Source of the DNA: Paenibacillus oryzae
GTDB lineage: Bacteria; Bacillota; Bacilli; Paenibacillales; Paenibacillaceae
Length of the DNA stretch: 64,000 bases
Reading direction: 5' to 3'
NCBI RefSeq assembly: GCF_001675045.1
Contig: NZ_LYPA01000074.1
Coordinates: 83,615-147,614, forward strand
In this document: piece by piece, positions 41,962 to 51,344 of the stretch
Numbering within the stretch: position 1 is the first letter of the stretch
Layout: each line of letters starts with the position of its first letter
Program-made: the position numbers and the translations under genes
Notes under the pieces: generated by a model
The model's input: only the letters and a program-made list of their open reading frames with translations
Databases searched by the model: none
What the model was told of the DNA's origin: nothing

Positions 41962-42777
41962 TTATTCAATTTCATCATCATCAACAAGCCCCCGCTGCTT
42001 CAATGCGGCCTGCTGTCTTCGATAAACCATGCCGGACAAAAATACGCTGATTTCATACAACCCAATTAGAGGAATGATAACCAGAATGTCGGAAATAAAG
42101 TCCGGCGGCGTAACAACAACCCCGATAACGGCCATAATGAAATACGCGACACGGCGCATTTTTCTAAGCCGCTTGGGATTAACGATACGCAGCGCAGTCA
42201 AAAACATAATGACCAGCGGCATCTCGAATAAAAGCGAAACAGGAAGCAATATGCCAAACATAAACGAAAAATATTGGATAACGCCGTAGGTCTCCTCCAG
42301 ATTGAGATGCGTGGCAACCATCCGGGTAAAATTAAATGCAAGCGGAAACACAACAAAATAAGCAAAAGCAAGGCCGATTAAAAACATAATCAAGGCAAAA
42401 GGTATGTATTTTAGCGTAGAGCGCTGCTCATGCTTTCGCAGAGCAGGCTTGACGAACGCCCACAGCTGATAAGCTGTGAACGGAAGCGTTATAATCATGG
42501 CGATGATAAATGCGATTTTCATATACATGCCGATGCCGTCCCATAACGAAAAGGTATGCAGCGTCATGCCGTTTACAGGCTCCTGAGCCATAAGATAATT
42601 ATAAACAGGCTCCGCGACCGAAATCCCAAGCGCAAGCCCCAACGTCAATATAATCAGCACGTATATAACGCGCTTGCGCAATTCGCCCAAATGCTCCAGC
42701 AGCGGCATAAGTCCTTCTTCGGAAATGAGCCCTTTGACGCGCGCGGTTTTTTTTGAATCCTTTCCGACAATTGCCAT
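41962..42777 (-). CDS. tatC: Sec-independent protein translocase TatC
   Basis: A 271-residue protein with six transmembrane helices. The conserved segments are LLEHLGELRKRVI (N-terminal), FTAYQLWAFVKPALRKHE and the FEMPLV helix. TatC binds the twin-arginine signal of folded exported proteins and works with TatA encoded 60 bp upstream. It is last in the operon that begins with the 5-formyl-THF cyclo-ligase and molybdenum-cofactor genes. Tat export and molybdoenzymes often go together, which fits the grouping. Confidence 0.97.
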   Translation of the reverse strand: MAIVGKDSKKTARVKGLISEEGLMPLLEHLGELRKRVIYVLIILTLGLALGISVAEPVYNYLMAQEPVNGMTLHTFSLWDGIGMYMKIAFIIAMIITLPFTAYQLWAFVKPALRKHEQRSTLKYIPFALIMFLIGLAFAYFVVFPLAFNFTRMVATHLNLEETYGVIQYFSFMFGILLPVSLLFEMPLVIMFLTALRIVNPKRLRKMRRVAYFIMAVIGVVVTPPDFISDILVIIPLIGLYEISVFLSGMVYRRQQAALKQRGLVDDDEIE

Positions 42778-42837
42778 CCCTGTGGAAACTCCCTTCCCTT
42801 ATAGGGGTTGTTTGCAGCAAGAAAAAAGCGGGCCCGC

Positions 42838-43077
42838 TTAATCCGGAAGCCGCTTTTTTTCTCCTTCGCTATTGCCGGATTTGCTAACCTCGATACGTCC
42901 ATTATCGCTCTCGCGGCGATCGTTGTTGTTGTCATCCATAATACCGTTCGCTCCGGCTTTGAATTCCCGCAGCGTTTTGCCAAACGCGCGTCCCAGCTCA
43001 GGCAGCTTGTTAGGCCCGAACAACAACAAACCAAGCAATACGAGCAATATGACGCCAGTTGCTCCGATTCCCATCAT
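42838..43077 (-). CDS. tatA: Twin-arginine translocase subunit TatA
   Basis: A 79-residue protein. A short N-terminal helix (GATGVILLVLLGLLLFG) is followed by the hinge FGPNKLPELG and amphipathic helix RAFGKTLREFK, then a polar tail. GGGAGGG precedes the ATG. It forms the Tat pore with TatC, encoded next. Some Bacillus pairs are named tatAy/tatCy; this locus matches that one by gene order. Confidence 0.96.
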   Translation of the reverse strand: MMGIGATGVILLVLLGLLLFGPNKLPELGRAFGKTLREFKAGANGIMDDNNNDRRESDNGRIEVSKSGNSEGEKKRLPD

Positions 43078-43140
43078 TATACCCTCCCGTCAACTAATAA
43101 AAAGCAGGCAGCCCGATTCCGGACAGTCATAACAGTGAAA

Positions 43141-44193
43141 CTAACAACCAAGCAGTCCTCCATAGCCCAATGCAATAATATCCTCTCTCCTAATTTTTTG
43201 CCCGGCCAGTATTCGCGGCAGCAGAGCGTCAAACGAGGTATAAGGATCATGCATAACGCAGCCCGGCAATCCCATGATTGGCACTTCGCCAATATATCCC
43301 ATGAGTAGCATGGAGCCTGGAAGCATAGGTGTGCCATAACTCACAATTTCCGCACCTAACGCCTTGATAGCGCCGGGTGTCCGATCATCGGGATCAACCG
43401 ACATGCCTCCCGTTACAAGTATCATATCATAATCTTGCTCCAGCAAGGAACGTATTTCATTAATAATTATATCCTGTTTATCGGGAGCAAACCGCTGTTC
43501 AGCCACTTCGCAACCAAAAAAAGATAACTTTTCGACAACTGCGGGCCCGAATTTATCTTGAATTCTTCCGTGATAAACCTCACTTCCCGTTGTCAGAAGC
43601 CCGACCTGTAGCTTGCGGAAGGGAACAACGCGAAGGGGCGAAGCCCCGCCTGACGTTTTGCGATACTCATCGGCCAGACGCTTAACCTCTTCCACTTTTT
43701 CCTTGGATACAACCAGGGGGATAGCCCGGGTTGCCGCAACGGCCCCTCCAGCTTCAACAGGTTTATTGTCCAGAACGGTTGCCAGTGCAATCTCGCCTAG
43801 TGAATTGACGGCATCCACCATTTTGCGATCAATGACGGCCATGCCTTTAAAAGCCGCCTTCAGGCTCACCTTGCCTTCATGAGGCTCTGATAAAATCAAG
43901 CTGTCGTTCGCCAGCGCTTTTGCCATTTCAATAGCGGCATCGTCCTCGTGAAGCTCTCCGCTTCCCAGCTCCATGACATAAATATGCTCCTTGCCTATAT
44001 TAAGCAAGGCCGGAACATCCTCCTCCGTAATGAGATGGCCGCGCTTGAATAGTCGGCCCTTGAATACGCCAGGAATAATCTGCGTAAGATCATGTCCCAA
44101 ACGGAGGCCGATAGCCTCATTTAACGCTACCTCGCGGAGCACGGTGGTTCCGGCATCGGCCGACGGACCTTTTTCTTTCTCTTTATCAGCCAT
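43141..44193 (-). CDS. Molybdopterin-binding (MoeA/MoaB-fold) protein
   Basis: A 350-residue protein. The C-terminal half is a molybdopterin-binding domain with LLTTGSEVYHGRIQDKFGP, LVTGGMSVDPDDRTPGAIK and MGLPGCVMHDPYTSF. The N-terminal half lacks the full MoeA domains, so it is shorter than MoeA (about 400 or more). Proteins of this type lie beside mogA in several Firmicutes and probably assist molybdenum insertion or nucleotide-cofactor handling. Its start ATG shares one base with the mogA stop (TGATG), so the two are coupled. Confidence 0.82.
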   Translation of the reverse strand: MADKEKEKGPSADAGTTVLREVALNEAIGLRLGHDLTQIIPGVFKGRLFKRGHLITEEDVPALLNIGKEHIYVMELGSGELHEDDAAIEMAKALANDSLILSEPHEGKVSLKAAFKGMAVIDRKMVDAVNSLGEIALATVLDNKPVEAGGAVAATRAIPLVVSKEKVEEVKRLADEYRKTSGGASPLRVVPFRKLQVGLLTTGSEVYHGRIQDKFGPAVVEKLSFFGCEVAEQRFAPDKQDIIINEIRSLLEQDYDMILVTGGMSVDPDDRTPGAIKALGAEIVSYGTPMLPGSMLLMGYIGEVPIMGLPGCVMHDPYTSFDALLPRILAGQKIRREDIIALGYGGLLGC

Positions 44194-44684
44194 CAGCTTT
44201 GTTCCTCCTGACGGCCGGACAAAATGGCCAGCGCATGGGGCAGCTGGTCCAGGATAGCCAGCAGGCCTTCATGCACGCCTTTTGGACTGCCGGGCAGGTT
44301 GATAATCAGCGAGCTGCCGCGAATGCCGCAAACGCCGCGCGTCAGCATGGCCTGCCTCGTTTTTTGCAGGGAGCCTATACGCATGGCTTCCGCCAGCCCA
44401 GGCACCTCGCGGTCAATCACCTTAAGCGTCGCTTCCGGCGTTACATCGCGTGGAGCAATTCCGGTACCGCCCGTGGTCAGCACCAAATCGGCTTGATAAT
44501 ACTCTGTCATTTCAATCAAGGCTGCCATAATTTCATCCTGCTCGTCCGGCACAATCCGGTAATCCACGATTTCGCCGCCAAGCTCCTCCTCCACCAGCTC
44601 ACGAATGACTTGGGCGCTAGTATCCTCGCGCTCTCCGCTGGAGCCTTTGTCGCTTGCGGTCAACAACGCAACCTTCCACTGCAT
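44193..44684 (-). CDS. mogA: Molybdopterin adenylyltransferase MogA/MoaB
   Basis: A 163-residue protein of normal length. The family motifs are LLTASDKGSSGEREDTSAQ, LTTGGTGIAPRDVTPEAT (about 69-86) and IINLPGSPKGVHEGL. It adenylates molybdopterin before molybdate insertion. It sits 31 bp after moaC and is coupled to the molybdopterin-binding gene that follows. MogA and MoaB are hard to separate by sequence alone. Confidence 0.92.
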   Translation of the reverse strand: MQWKVALLTASDKGSSGEREDTSAQVIRELVEEELGGEIVDYRIVPDEQDEIMAALIEMTEYYQADLVLTTGGTGIAPRDVTPEATLKVIDREVPGLAEAMRIGSLQKTRQAMLTRGVCGIRGSSLIINLPGSPKGVHEGLLAILDQLPHALAILSGRQEEQS

Positions 44685-44715
44685 ATCCCATTCCCCCCAT
44701 CCGTATTCATCTCAA

Positions 44716-45183
44716 TCATCTCTTGTAATCGCCGTTTTTGCCTCCGCTTTTAGCTGTAAGACGGGTCGGCCCAATCTCCATATCCTTTTGCAGCGCTTTG
44801 CACATATCGTAGACGGTCAAGGCTGCTGCCGATACCGCCGTCAGCGCCTCCATCTCAACGCCTGTTTTTCCTGTTGTTTTGACTGTGCCTTCTATGTATA
44901 ATTCATCGTTGTCATTATCGCTGAATTCAATATTGATGCCGGTAAGCGAAAGCGGATGGCACATCGGTATCCATTCCGGCGTACGCTTGGCTGCCATAAT
45001 GCCGGCCACTTGCGCCACCGCCAGCACATCCCCTTTTCCGATCGTGCCTGCTTTAATCTGCTTCAGCGTATCGGGAGCCATTCGGACCATGGATTCCGCC
45101 GTTGCCTGACGGGTCGTTACTTCCTTATCGGAGACATCTACCATCCTGGCTCTTCCCTGCTCATTAAAATGTGTAAACCCCAT
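44716..45183 (-). CDS. moaC: Cyclic pyranopterin monophosphate synthase MoaC
   Basis: A 155-residue protein. The start is ATG 45183 (MGFTHFNEQGRARMVDVSDK), with GGGAGGGTGG upstream; an in-frame extension of 21 residues upstream lacks a ribosome site. Motifs are IPMCHPLSLTGINIEF and GKTGVEMEALTAVSAAALTVYDMCKA with the catalytic Lys and Asp. It makes cyclic pyranopterin, step 1 of molybdenum-cofactor synthesis, together with MoaA, which is not in the window. Confidence 0.96.
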   Translation of the reverse strand: MGFTHFNEQGRARMVDVSDKEVTTRQATAESMVRMAPDTLKQIKAGTIGKGDVLAVAQVAGIMAAKRTPEWIPMCHPLSLTGINIEFSDNDNDELYIEGTVKTTGKTGVEMEALTAVSAAALTVYDMCKALQKDMEIGPTRLTAKSGGKNGDYKR

Positions 45184-45250
45184 ATCCACCCTCCCATTTC
45201 TGTCTCTATATTTGTTGAATAAAAGAGTTTCAGCGGCGTAGGCCATAGCT

Positions 45251-45853
45251 TCAAAAACGCCATACTCCGCTTGGCGTAACCAATCCGTTCAACGTCAGGT
45301 CATGGCCTTCCATAGGCACGGCTTCAATTACTTGCTCATCAAAACAAGCTCCGATCCATAAGGGAGCTTTGTCCGGACTTTGCCCGAGCTTGGCCGCAAA
45401 GAGATCATAATATCCGCCGCCGTAGCCGATTCGGCCGCCAGCTCTGTCAAAGCCTAATCCGGGCACAAAAATGATACCTGGCAAAACCTGACCATTAAGC
45501 CTTTTCGCCAAGTCCGGGTCCGGCTCCTGAATACCGTATGCGCCTGGGGCAAGCTGCCCCCAATGCTCCAGCTCATAAAGCGTCATGGAGCGGTCCGCAG
45601 GATTGCATCGAGGCGCTATAACCCCAATTCCCCGCTTCCAGCACAGCTCCGCCAAAGGCTTAAGGCTTAACTCGCTGCGGAAAGAAGCATACAGCATGAC
45701 CGAGGTTGAGCAAGTGTCCACGATCAGCCTGAAGGCATGAAGTGAGGCTTCCTCTGCTCCTGTGTTCCTCTGCTCCTCCATTAATCCGTTCCTCCGTTCA
45801 GCCAGTTCTTTGCGCAGCAGGCGCTTGTATGACTCCAGGGGGTCTTTTTCCAT
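45251..45853 (-). CDS. 5-formyltetrahydrofolate cyclo-ligase
   Basis: A 200-residue enzyme (YqgN/MTHFS family) that converts 5-formyl-THF to 5,10-methenyl-THF using ATP. The C-terminal ATP/substrate motif GRIGYGGGYYDLF and the N-terminal KELAERRNGL segment are present, as is PGIIFVPGLGFDRAGG. It heads the operon with moaC, mogA, the molybdopterin-binding gene, tatA and tatC (68 bp to moaC). It is divergent from the ABC-F gene. Confidence 0.93.
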   Translation of the reverse strand: MEKDPLESYKRLLRKELAERRNGLMEEQRNTGAEEASLHAFRLIVDTCSTSVMLYASFRSELSLKPLAELCWKRGIGVIAPRCNPADRSMTLYELEHWGQLAPGAYGIQEPDPDLAKRLNGQVLPGIIFVPGLGFDRAGGRIGYGGGYYDLFAAKLGQSPDKAPLWIGACFDEQVIEAVPMEGHDLTLNGLVTPSGVWRF

Positions 45854-46006
45854 ATATAGCCTTCCGTTTCCGTTACAAATATGAACTATTCCTTACCCTG
45901 TAGTGTACCATTGTTATACAACTTTCGCCAATGGATGAGCCGCTTTGTGGTAAACTAGATTAGAAGCCCGTTTTTGGCGCGGCGACTATAGAGTGGAGGT
46001 TTCATC

Positions 46007-47947
46007 ATGCTGCTTCAAGTATCCAATGTATCCAAAAGCTACGGCGTTTCCGCCATCTTATCCCATATATCCATGCAAGTGCTGGAAAGAGACCGAATTG
46101 GCCTTGTTGGCGTCAACGGGGCCGGCAAATCGACGCTGCTCAAAATCATTGCAGGCGAGCTCTCCTATGATTCCGGCGAAATCCATAGAGCCAAAGAAAC
46201 AAAGCTCGGATATCTGGCCCAGAATAGCGGCCTGCAGTCGGATCGCACAATTATCGCGGAGATGCGTGCCGTTTTTTCCCATTTGCTGGACGCGGAGCGG
46301 GAGCTTCGCAGCCTCGAACAGCGCATAGCTGATCCGGAGACTCATGCTGACGAGAAAAAATACGACGAGACGCTGGAGCGGTACGCCAAAATATCCGACT
46401 GGTTCCGCGAGCAAGGCGGCTTTGAAATCAATACTAGAATCAATAGCGTTTTGCATGGCATGGGCTTCGGAGACTTTGACCTGGAAACGGCCATTAATAC
46501 ATTAAGCGGCGGGCAGAAAACCCGTCTGGCTTTGGCGCGCATTCTGCTCCAGGCGCCCGATCTGCTGCTTCTGGACGAACCAACAAACCATCTGGATATC
46601 GAAACGTTGACCTGGCTGGAAAATTATTTGCGCGGCTATGCGGGAGCCATTGTTGTTGTATCCCATGACCGTTACTTTCTGGATGCGATGGCTAATACGA
46701 TTGTAGAGATCGAACGCCATACCGCTACCCGCTACACCGGCAATTATTCCCGCTATCTGGAGCTAAAAGCCGCCAATTATGAAATCAATATGAAGCATTA
46801 CGAAAAACAGCAGGACGAAATCGCCAAGATGGAACAGTTTATTCAGAAAAACATCGTCAGAGCTTCAACCACCAAACGCGCTCAAAGCCGGAGAAAAGCG
46901 CTGGAAAAAATGGAGCGAATGGACAAGCCGATGGGCGACTTGAAAAAAGCTCATTTCAGCTTTGAAGTAGAGCGGATGTCAGGTAAAGAAGTGCTTAATA
47001 TTCGTGATTTGTCCGTAACGTTCGACGGCCGCAACAATCCGCTTTTTCGCGGTGCAGACCTTCAATTGACGCGTGGCGAAATGGTTGCTCTGGTTGGTCC
47101 TAACGGCATCGGCAAATCAACGCTGCTGAAGGCGGTAATGGGCCTGACGGAGCCATCCAGCGGCAGCATCCAGTTTGGCTCGCATGTCAAGGTAGGCTAC
47201 TACGATCAGGAGCATACCCGCCTTAATGACCAAAACACCATATTGGAAGAGGTATGGAGCGCTTATCCCCATATGGAGGAGGCGCGAATTCGCACGGTTT
47301 TGGGCAACTTTTTATTTAGCGGGGACGAAGTGCAAAAACGGATTTCCACCTTAAGCGGCGGAGAAAAAGCAAGAGTTTTGCTCGCAAAGCTGATGCTTGC
47401 GGGAGCCAATTTGCTTATTTTGGACGAGCCAACCAACCATCTGGATATTTTTAGCAAAGAAGTGCTTGAGGCTGCTTTGCTTGATTACGAAGGAACGCTG
47501 CTGTTTATTTCCCACGACCGGTACTTCCTGAACAAAATGGCTGAACGTATTGTCGAATTGGGGCCGCAGGGCTTTCAGCATTTCCTGGGAAATTACGACG
47601 AAATGCTCGAGAAAAAAGCCGAGCTGGAGGAGGCCGCTCAGGAGGCTCAAAGCAAGCAGAAAGCAGCTGGCGCTTCTGTTGCGCAGGCTCAGGAGTCTAC
47701 CCCTGCCCTTTCTTATGAGGCGGAAAAGCAAGCTCGGCGTGAGGAAAGAAACAAGCAGCGCAAGCTGGAGCAATTAGAGATTGAAATCGCCGAGCTGGAA
47801 GAAAACATCTCCGCAATGGAGGAAAAGCTCGCCGATCCTGCGATATTTAACGATTATATTAAAATTCAGGAAATTCAAGCCGAGGTGGAGAGCCTGAAAG
47901 CACAGCTTGCAGCGTCATATGAGCAGTGGGAGCAATACATGCAATAA
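46007..47947 (+). CDS. ydiF: ABC-F family ribosome-associated ATPase (YdiF-like)
   Basis: A 646-residue protein with two ABC domains and no membrane part. Domain 1 has GVNGAGKSTLL (about 33-43), LSGGQKTRL and LLLDEPTNHLD. The inter-domain P-site linker (about 240-320) is charged and helical. Domain 2 has GPNGIGKSTLL, LSGGEKARVLL and LILDEPTNHLD. A C-terminal coiled coil occupies 565-646. ABC-F proteins bind the ribosomal E site and relieve stalled translation; some protect against antibiotics, but this one matches the housekeeping YdiF by gene order as well. GTGGAGG precedes the ATG. Confidence 0.93.
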   Translation: MLLQVSNVSKSYGVSAILSHISMQVLERDRIGLVGVNGAGKSTLLKIIAGELSYDSGEIHRAKETKLGYLAQNSGLQSDRTIIAEMRAVFSHLLDAERELRSLEQRIADPETHADEKKYDETLERYAKISDWFREQGGFEINTRINSVLHGMGFGDFDLETAINTLSGGQKTRLALARILLQAPDLLLLDEPTNHLDIETLTWLENYLRGYAGAIVVVSHDRYFLDAMANTIVEIERHTATRYTGNYSRYLELKAANYEINMKHYEKQQDEIAKMEQFIQKNIVRASTTKRAQSRRKALEKMERMDKPMGDLKKAHFSFEVERMSGKEVLNIRDLSVTFDGRNNPLFRGADLQLTRGEMVALVGPNGIGKSTLLKAVMGLTEPSSGSIQFGSHVKVGYYDQEHTRLNDQNTILEEVWSAYPHMEEARIRTVLGNFLFSGDEVQKRISTLSGGEKARVLLAKLMLAGANLLILDEPTNHLDIFSKEVLEAALLDYEGTLLFISHDRYFLNKMAERIVELGPQGFQHFLGNYDEMLEKKAELEEAAQEAQSKQKAAGASVAQAQESTPALSYEAEKQARREERNKQRKLEQLEIEIAELEENISAMEEKLADPAIFNDYIKIQEIQAEVESLKAQLAASYEQWEQYMQ

Positions 47948-47953
47948 AACGAC

Positions 47954-48017
47954 AAAAAGCAAACTCCGGGAAGGCCAAGCGATAGCATGGTCAACATCCT
48001 GGCGTTTGCTTTTTTTA
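47954..48017. terminator. Bidirectional terminator between ydiF and comA-like gene
   Basis: AAAAAGCAAAC (47954-47964) pairs with GTTTGCTTTTT (48004-48014), with T residues beyond. The 39-nt loop may form an inner stem. Confidence 0.7.
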
Positions 48018-48066
48018 TGGAGTGAACGAGGTTACATTTGTCAGGACCGCTGCAAGCTTAATATCG

Positions 48067-48717
48067 CTAATAAATTTCCATACTGATTAATCCAATTCGT
48101 TTGGCTTCCCGAATGGCTTCAGAACGCGACCGGACGTTCAGCTTTTCAAAAATGCGCGTCAGCTGGTATTCCACATTGCGCTGGCTAACATGCAGCAGAG
48201 CCGCCAGCTCTTTATTGCTGACTCCCGCGGCTACCTCGTTCAGAATCTCCATCTCCCTCTCATTAATGGAAACCTCCTGAATCGACTTGTCCGACCTCGT
48301 TAATTGTACCTCTTGTCGACGCAATTGCTTCAGCAATGAAATCGGGATGACGGCTTCCCCTCGCATTGCGCATCGTATAGACTGCTGAAGCTGCTCCCGC
48401 GACGAGGTTTTGGATATAAATCCCGAAACGCCGGATTCAATGAGCAGATTAAAATGAGAGCCTATTTCATAACCGGAGTAGATAATGATTTTTCGGTCTG
48501 GGTCCATCTGAATCAATCTCTTGGAAAGCTCCAGCCCGCTAATGCCTGGCATATTCAAATCGCATAATATGAGGTCAAAACTCGCCTTCTGCACCTTGTC
48601 GAGCGCCTCCAGAGCAGATAAGGCAACGGTTACCCTTATTTCTGAATCCTGCTCGATCATCGTTTTTGTCCCTTCTCCAACAGAAGGGTGATCGTCCACC
48701 AACAAAATGTTAATCAA
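48067..48717 (-). CDS. comA: ComA-type response regulator (NarL family)
   Basis: A 216-residue regulator. Receiver domain 1-120 with DDH at 8-10, phosphoacceptor Asp53 in LILCDLNMPG, and Lys in FISKTSS. The LuxR-type HTH at about 150-210 reads NEREMEILNEVAAGVSNKELAALLHVSQRNVEYQLTRIFEKL. Its start overlaps the stop of the ComP-type kinase by ATGA. Family, length (ComA is 214 residues in B. subtilis) and the comQ-comX-comP context together support ComA. In B. subtilis, ComA-P drives surfactin and competence genes; the targets here are not visible. Confidence 0.85.
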   Translation of the reverse strand: MINILLVDDHPSVGEGTKTMIEQDSEIRVTVALSALEALDKVQKASFDLILCDLNMPGISGLELSKRLIQMDPDRKIIIYSGYEIGSHFNLLIESGVSGFISKTSSREQLQQSIRCAMRGEAVIPISLLKQLRRQEVQLTRSDKSIQEVSINEREMEILNEVAAGVSNKELAALLHVSQRNVEYQLTRIFEKLNVRSRSEAIREAKRIGLISMEIY

Positions 48718-51089
48718 GCAATATCCCCTCTTTCCGGCTTGCCGTTAGCCATAATAACAGGCATTAAAACAATGGCTTCAAGCCCTTTTCCCGGAGCGGA
48801 CAAAAAGCTGATTTCCCCTTCGAGACTGGCAACCCGCTCCTTGATGCCGGACAGACCCATATGCTCGAAGGACTCCGTCAACACATCCACTTTCATCCCG
48901 ACGCCGTCGTCCTTATAACGGAAATAGATCATTCCTTTACGCATTTCAAGCTCAAGCACAACAAGACTGGCCCCCGCATGCTTGTCCGCATTTCGAAGCA
49001 GCTCCTGTACAATCCGGTAAATGGCTGTAATCTGCTCTTCCTCCAGTTCAACCTTAATGCCTTTGCTGCGGAACAAAACCTCGAAATTCACCCTCATGCG
49101 CGTATGCTCTATTAAAGACTCAACTGCTTCAACTACCCCCATTTCCTTCAAAAGAGGCGGCCTTAGCTCGTTGCAGGTTTCCCGAATTTGATGGATAACA
49201 TCAAGCAAGCCCTCTTTAATTTCTTCAAGCTCCGCGCCCAGCTTGTTTGTCAAAGGATAATCCATCAGGATGCCCTCCAGCTTCCGATACCACAACAGCT
49301 GATCCTGAAGCGCAGAGTCATGCAAATCAGCCGCCAGCTTACGTCTTTCATTTTCGGAGAGCAAAAATAGCATGCGAAGCACCCAAGGCGATGTTGTATG
49401 CTCCTTCCCGACCTCCATCTCCAAATCTTCGATTAACCCTTCAATTAGATAGAGATTTTCAAAAACCAGGCTGGAATAATTGGCCATTGTTTTCAGCCAG
49501 CGAATTTCATCGGAGTTAAAGCGGGTATGATTGTTTTTCATCCCGATCCACAAAATGTGATAACGCGCTCTCTGCTTGCCAATAATCATACCAAGGCCAA
49601 AAGGCAGATCGATCAGATCGCCAAGCTTTAAATTCCCTTCCAAGCCCAGCAAAAAATTCGCGGTCACTTTTTCTTCATGCTGCTCGCTTATTGGATAAAC
49701 GACTTGCTCGGCCTGATCCACAATCATAAAAGTGACTCGGCTGACAGGCAACAAATTATTTATTTCATCCCGAAGAACGGCTTCCAGATCGGATTGCTTC
49801 ATTACGCGCGCCACATTGCGCGAAAAACGGTCAAGGCTATCCTGGTAGCTGTACATAGCTTTGAACAAACGCGGTCTAAACCGATGGTCAACCTGCTCTT
49901 TGCCATAAAGAAACAAGGTCATTCCAGCATATACCAATACAAAGGTGCCAAACATTATAGACCAGATGCCTCCATGCTTTCCAAGCATAAATACTGTTAT
50001 CGCAGCGGCGATCAACAAGGAAGGCAAAAGCGACAAAGCTGCGTAATATTTGAAACGGGTTAATATAAAATCGATATCAAACAACTGATTGGAGGTACTC
50101 AGGTAAAAATAGACTACTGGCAGCACAAATAAAAACAATGCCGTAAATGCCGGTGGCAATATCTGCTCTTGTCCAAACATTTGAGGCAGCAGATTGAGTA
50201 CAGCAAACGGCATAAAGGCAACTGCATGCGAAATAAGAGTAATCGTAAACAACGAACGAAGTTTTGTATAACGATATTTTAGGAATTTGCTTACTAGTTT
50301 GACTATGCAAATGAGATTTCCTAATAACAGGGAAGTACTGTAGAGCACTTTAATAATGTTGAAAATCCTCAGTTCAATCCAGTCTGTCCATATGTAAATC
50401 AAGCTTGCCATGCTGATCAGAGAAACGAGCGTAAATAATAGAAATAATGTTCGTCTTCCTATAAAGGTGACATCAAACCGTCGCAAATAAATATTCATAA
50501 ATGACATATACAGCAGCGAAACTAGCGGGAGTACAACATAAATGACAGATAGGCCTACCGGATCTCTCAAGGTGGAGGCTGCGGAGCTATAGTAGCTAAT
50601 TCCGATAGACATAAAAAACATAATCAGCATAATCGCAGCATTGTCATCTCGACGTTTCACATAAAGAAAAACCGAAAAAGCGCAAAAAACGAATAGGGAA
50701 AAGCCCGGAATGTAGAGCTGCAGCAGCATCTCCATAGTAGAATGCTCTCCCGACCAGGCTTTGGCAAATGATATATTTTTTATCGTTCCATCCCTCTGTA
50801 TCACCATTACGTCATCAGCATTCTCCAGTGAATTATATTTCTTCAAAAATCTGAATTGATCCGCTGGTGCCCCGTTTACTTCCGCAATGATGTCGCCAAC
50901 CATGATTCCGTTTAACTGTGCCTGACCTGCTGGCGCAAGTGATTGTACCGTAAAATTACCATCAGGCAGTTGTGTGACGTAGGCTCCATTTGCTGGAAAT
51001 TTAATAATTACAGCAGTAACATATACAAGCACTGATAGCAATGTTAGCAGAAAGAGAACAGCAAGTGCATGCCTAACCATTTGCTTCAT
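48714..51089 (-). CDS. comP: ComP-type quorum-sensing histidine kinase
   Basis: A 791-residue membrane kinase. An N-terminal helix (about 4-27) is followed by a PDZ-like external segment (about 40-105), then about nine helices (110-400), a GAF-like region (410-560), and a HisKA_3 domain with RRKLAADLHDSALQDQ (His590). The HATPase domain includes YRIVQELLRNADKHA and MGLSGIKERVASLEG. Segments such as LFDIDFILTRFKYYA and the HisKA_3 box closely resemble B. subtilis ComP. I place the start at 51089 because GGGAAGAG lies upstream; an ATG 18 bases earlier (51107) is possible. It should sense the isoprenylated ComX peptide made by the two genes upstream. Confidence 0.88.
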   Translation of the reverse strand: MKQMVRHALAVLFLLTLLSVLVYVTAVIIKFPANGAYVTQLPDGNFTVQSLAPAGQAQLNGIMVGDIIAEVNGAPADQFRFLKKYNSLENADDVMVIQRDGTIKNISFAKAWSGEHSTMEMLLQLYIPGFSLFVFCAFSVFLYVKRRDDNAAIMLIMFFMSIGISYYSSAASTLRDPVGLSVIYVVLPLVSLLYMSFMNIYLRRFDVTFIGRRTLFLLFTLVSLISMASLIYIWTDWIELRIFNIIKVLYSTSLLLGNLICIVKLVSKFLKYRYTKLRSLFTITLISHAVAFMPFAVLNLLPQMFGQEQILPPAFTALFLFVLPVVYFYLSTSNQLFDIDFILTRFKYYAALSLLPSLLIAAAITVFMLGKHGGIWSIMFGTFVLVYAGMTLFLYGKEQVDHRFRPRLFKAMYSYQDSLDRFSRNVARVMKQSDLEAVLRDEINNLLPVSRVTFMIVDQAEQVVYPISEQHEEKVTANFLLGLEGNLKLGDLIDLPFGLGMIIGKQRARYHILWIGMKNNHTRFNSDEIRWLKTMANYSSLVFENLYLIEGLIEDLEMEVGKEHTTSPWVLRMLFLLSENERRKLAADLHDSALQDQLLWYRKLEGILMDYPLTNKLGAELEEIKEGLLDVIHQIRETCNELRPPLLKEMGVVEAVESLIEHTRMRVNFEVLFRSKGIKVELEEEQITAIYRIVQELLRNADKHAGASLVVLELEMRKGMIYFRYKDDGVGMKVDVLTESFEHMGLSGIKERVASLEGEISFLSAPGKGLEAIVLMPVIMANGKPERGDIA

Positions 51090-51119
51090 GCCTACTCTTC
51101 CCTTCATGTTAATCTTTAT

Positions 51120-51293
51120 TTAATTCCATCCATAACCGAAAAAGCTGGTTTGTTCTTCATTGCCTTTTAGTACATCCAGCAGAGCTTTTTGTTCTTCGAC
51201 TGAAATACCAGCCAGTTGCACGGAAGCGTTAAATAGAACTGCCTCTTTGTCCGCAATGCCGCTAGCCAACTGACGAATCATTTCTTTAAACAT
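51120..51293 (-). CDS. comX: ComX pheromone precursor, 57 residues
   Basis: A short reading frame translated by hand between the ComQ- and ComP-type genes. It begins MFKEMIRQLASG, contains DKEAVLFNASVQLAG and ends TSFFGYGWN. GGAGGAATTCGT places a good ribosome site seven bases before the ATG. B. subtilis ComX is 55 residues with a KEACLIGF segment and a C-terminal Trp that ComQ isoprenylates; this frame has the matching KEAVLF segment, the same size and a Trp at the second-last position (Trp56). The position in the order comQ-comX-comP-comA is exact. It is below normal length cut-offs and so is easy to miss. The mature peptide is probably the last 6-12 residues with a prenylated Trp56. Confidence 0.88.
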   Translation of the reverse strand: MFKEMIRQLASGIADKEAVLFNASVQLAGISVEEQKALLDVLKGNEEQTSFFGYGWN

Positions 51294-51344
51294 ACGAATT
51301 CCTCCGCCTCTACTTTTTTCCTATTCAATAAATAGTTCATTTAT

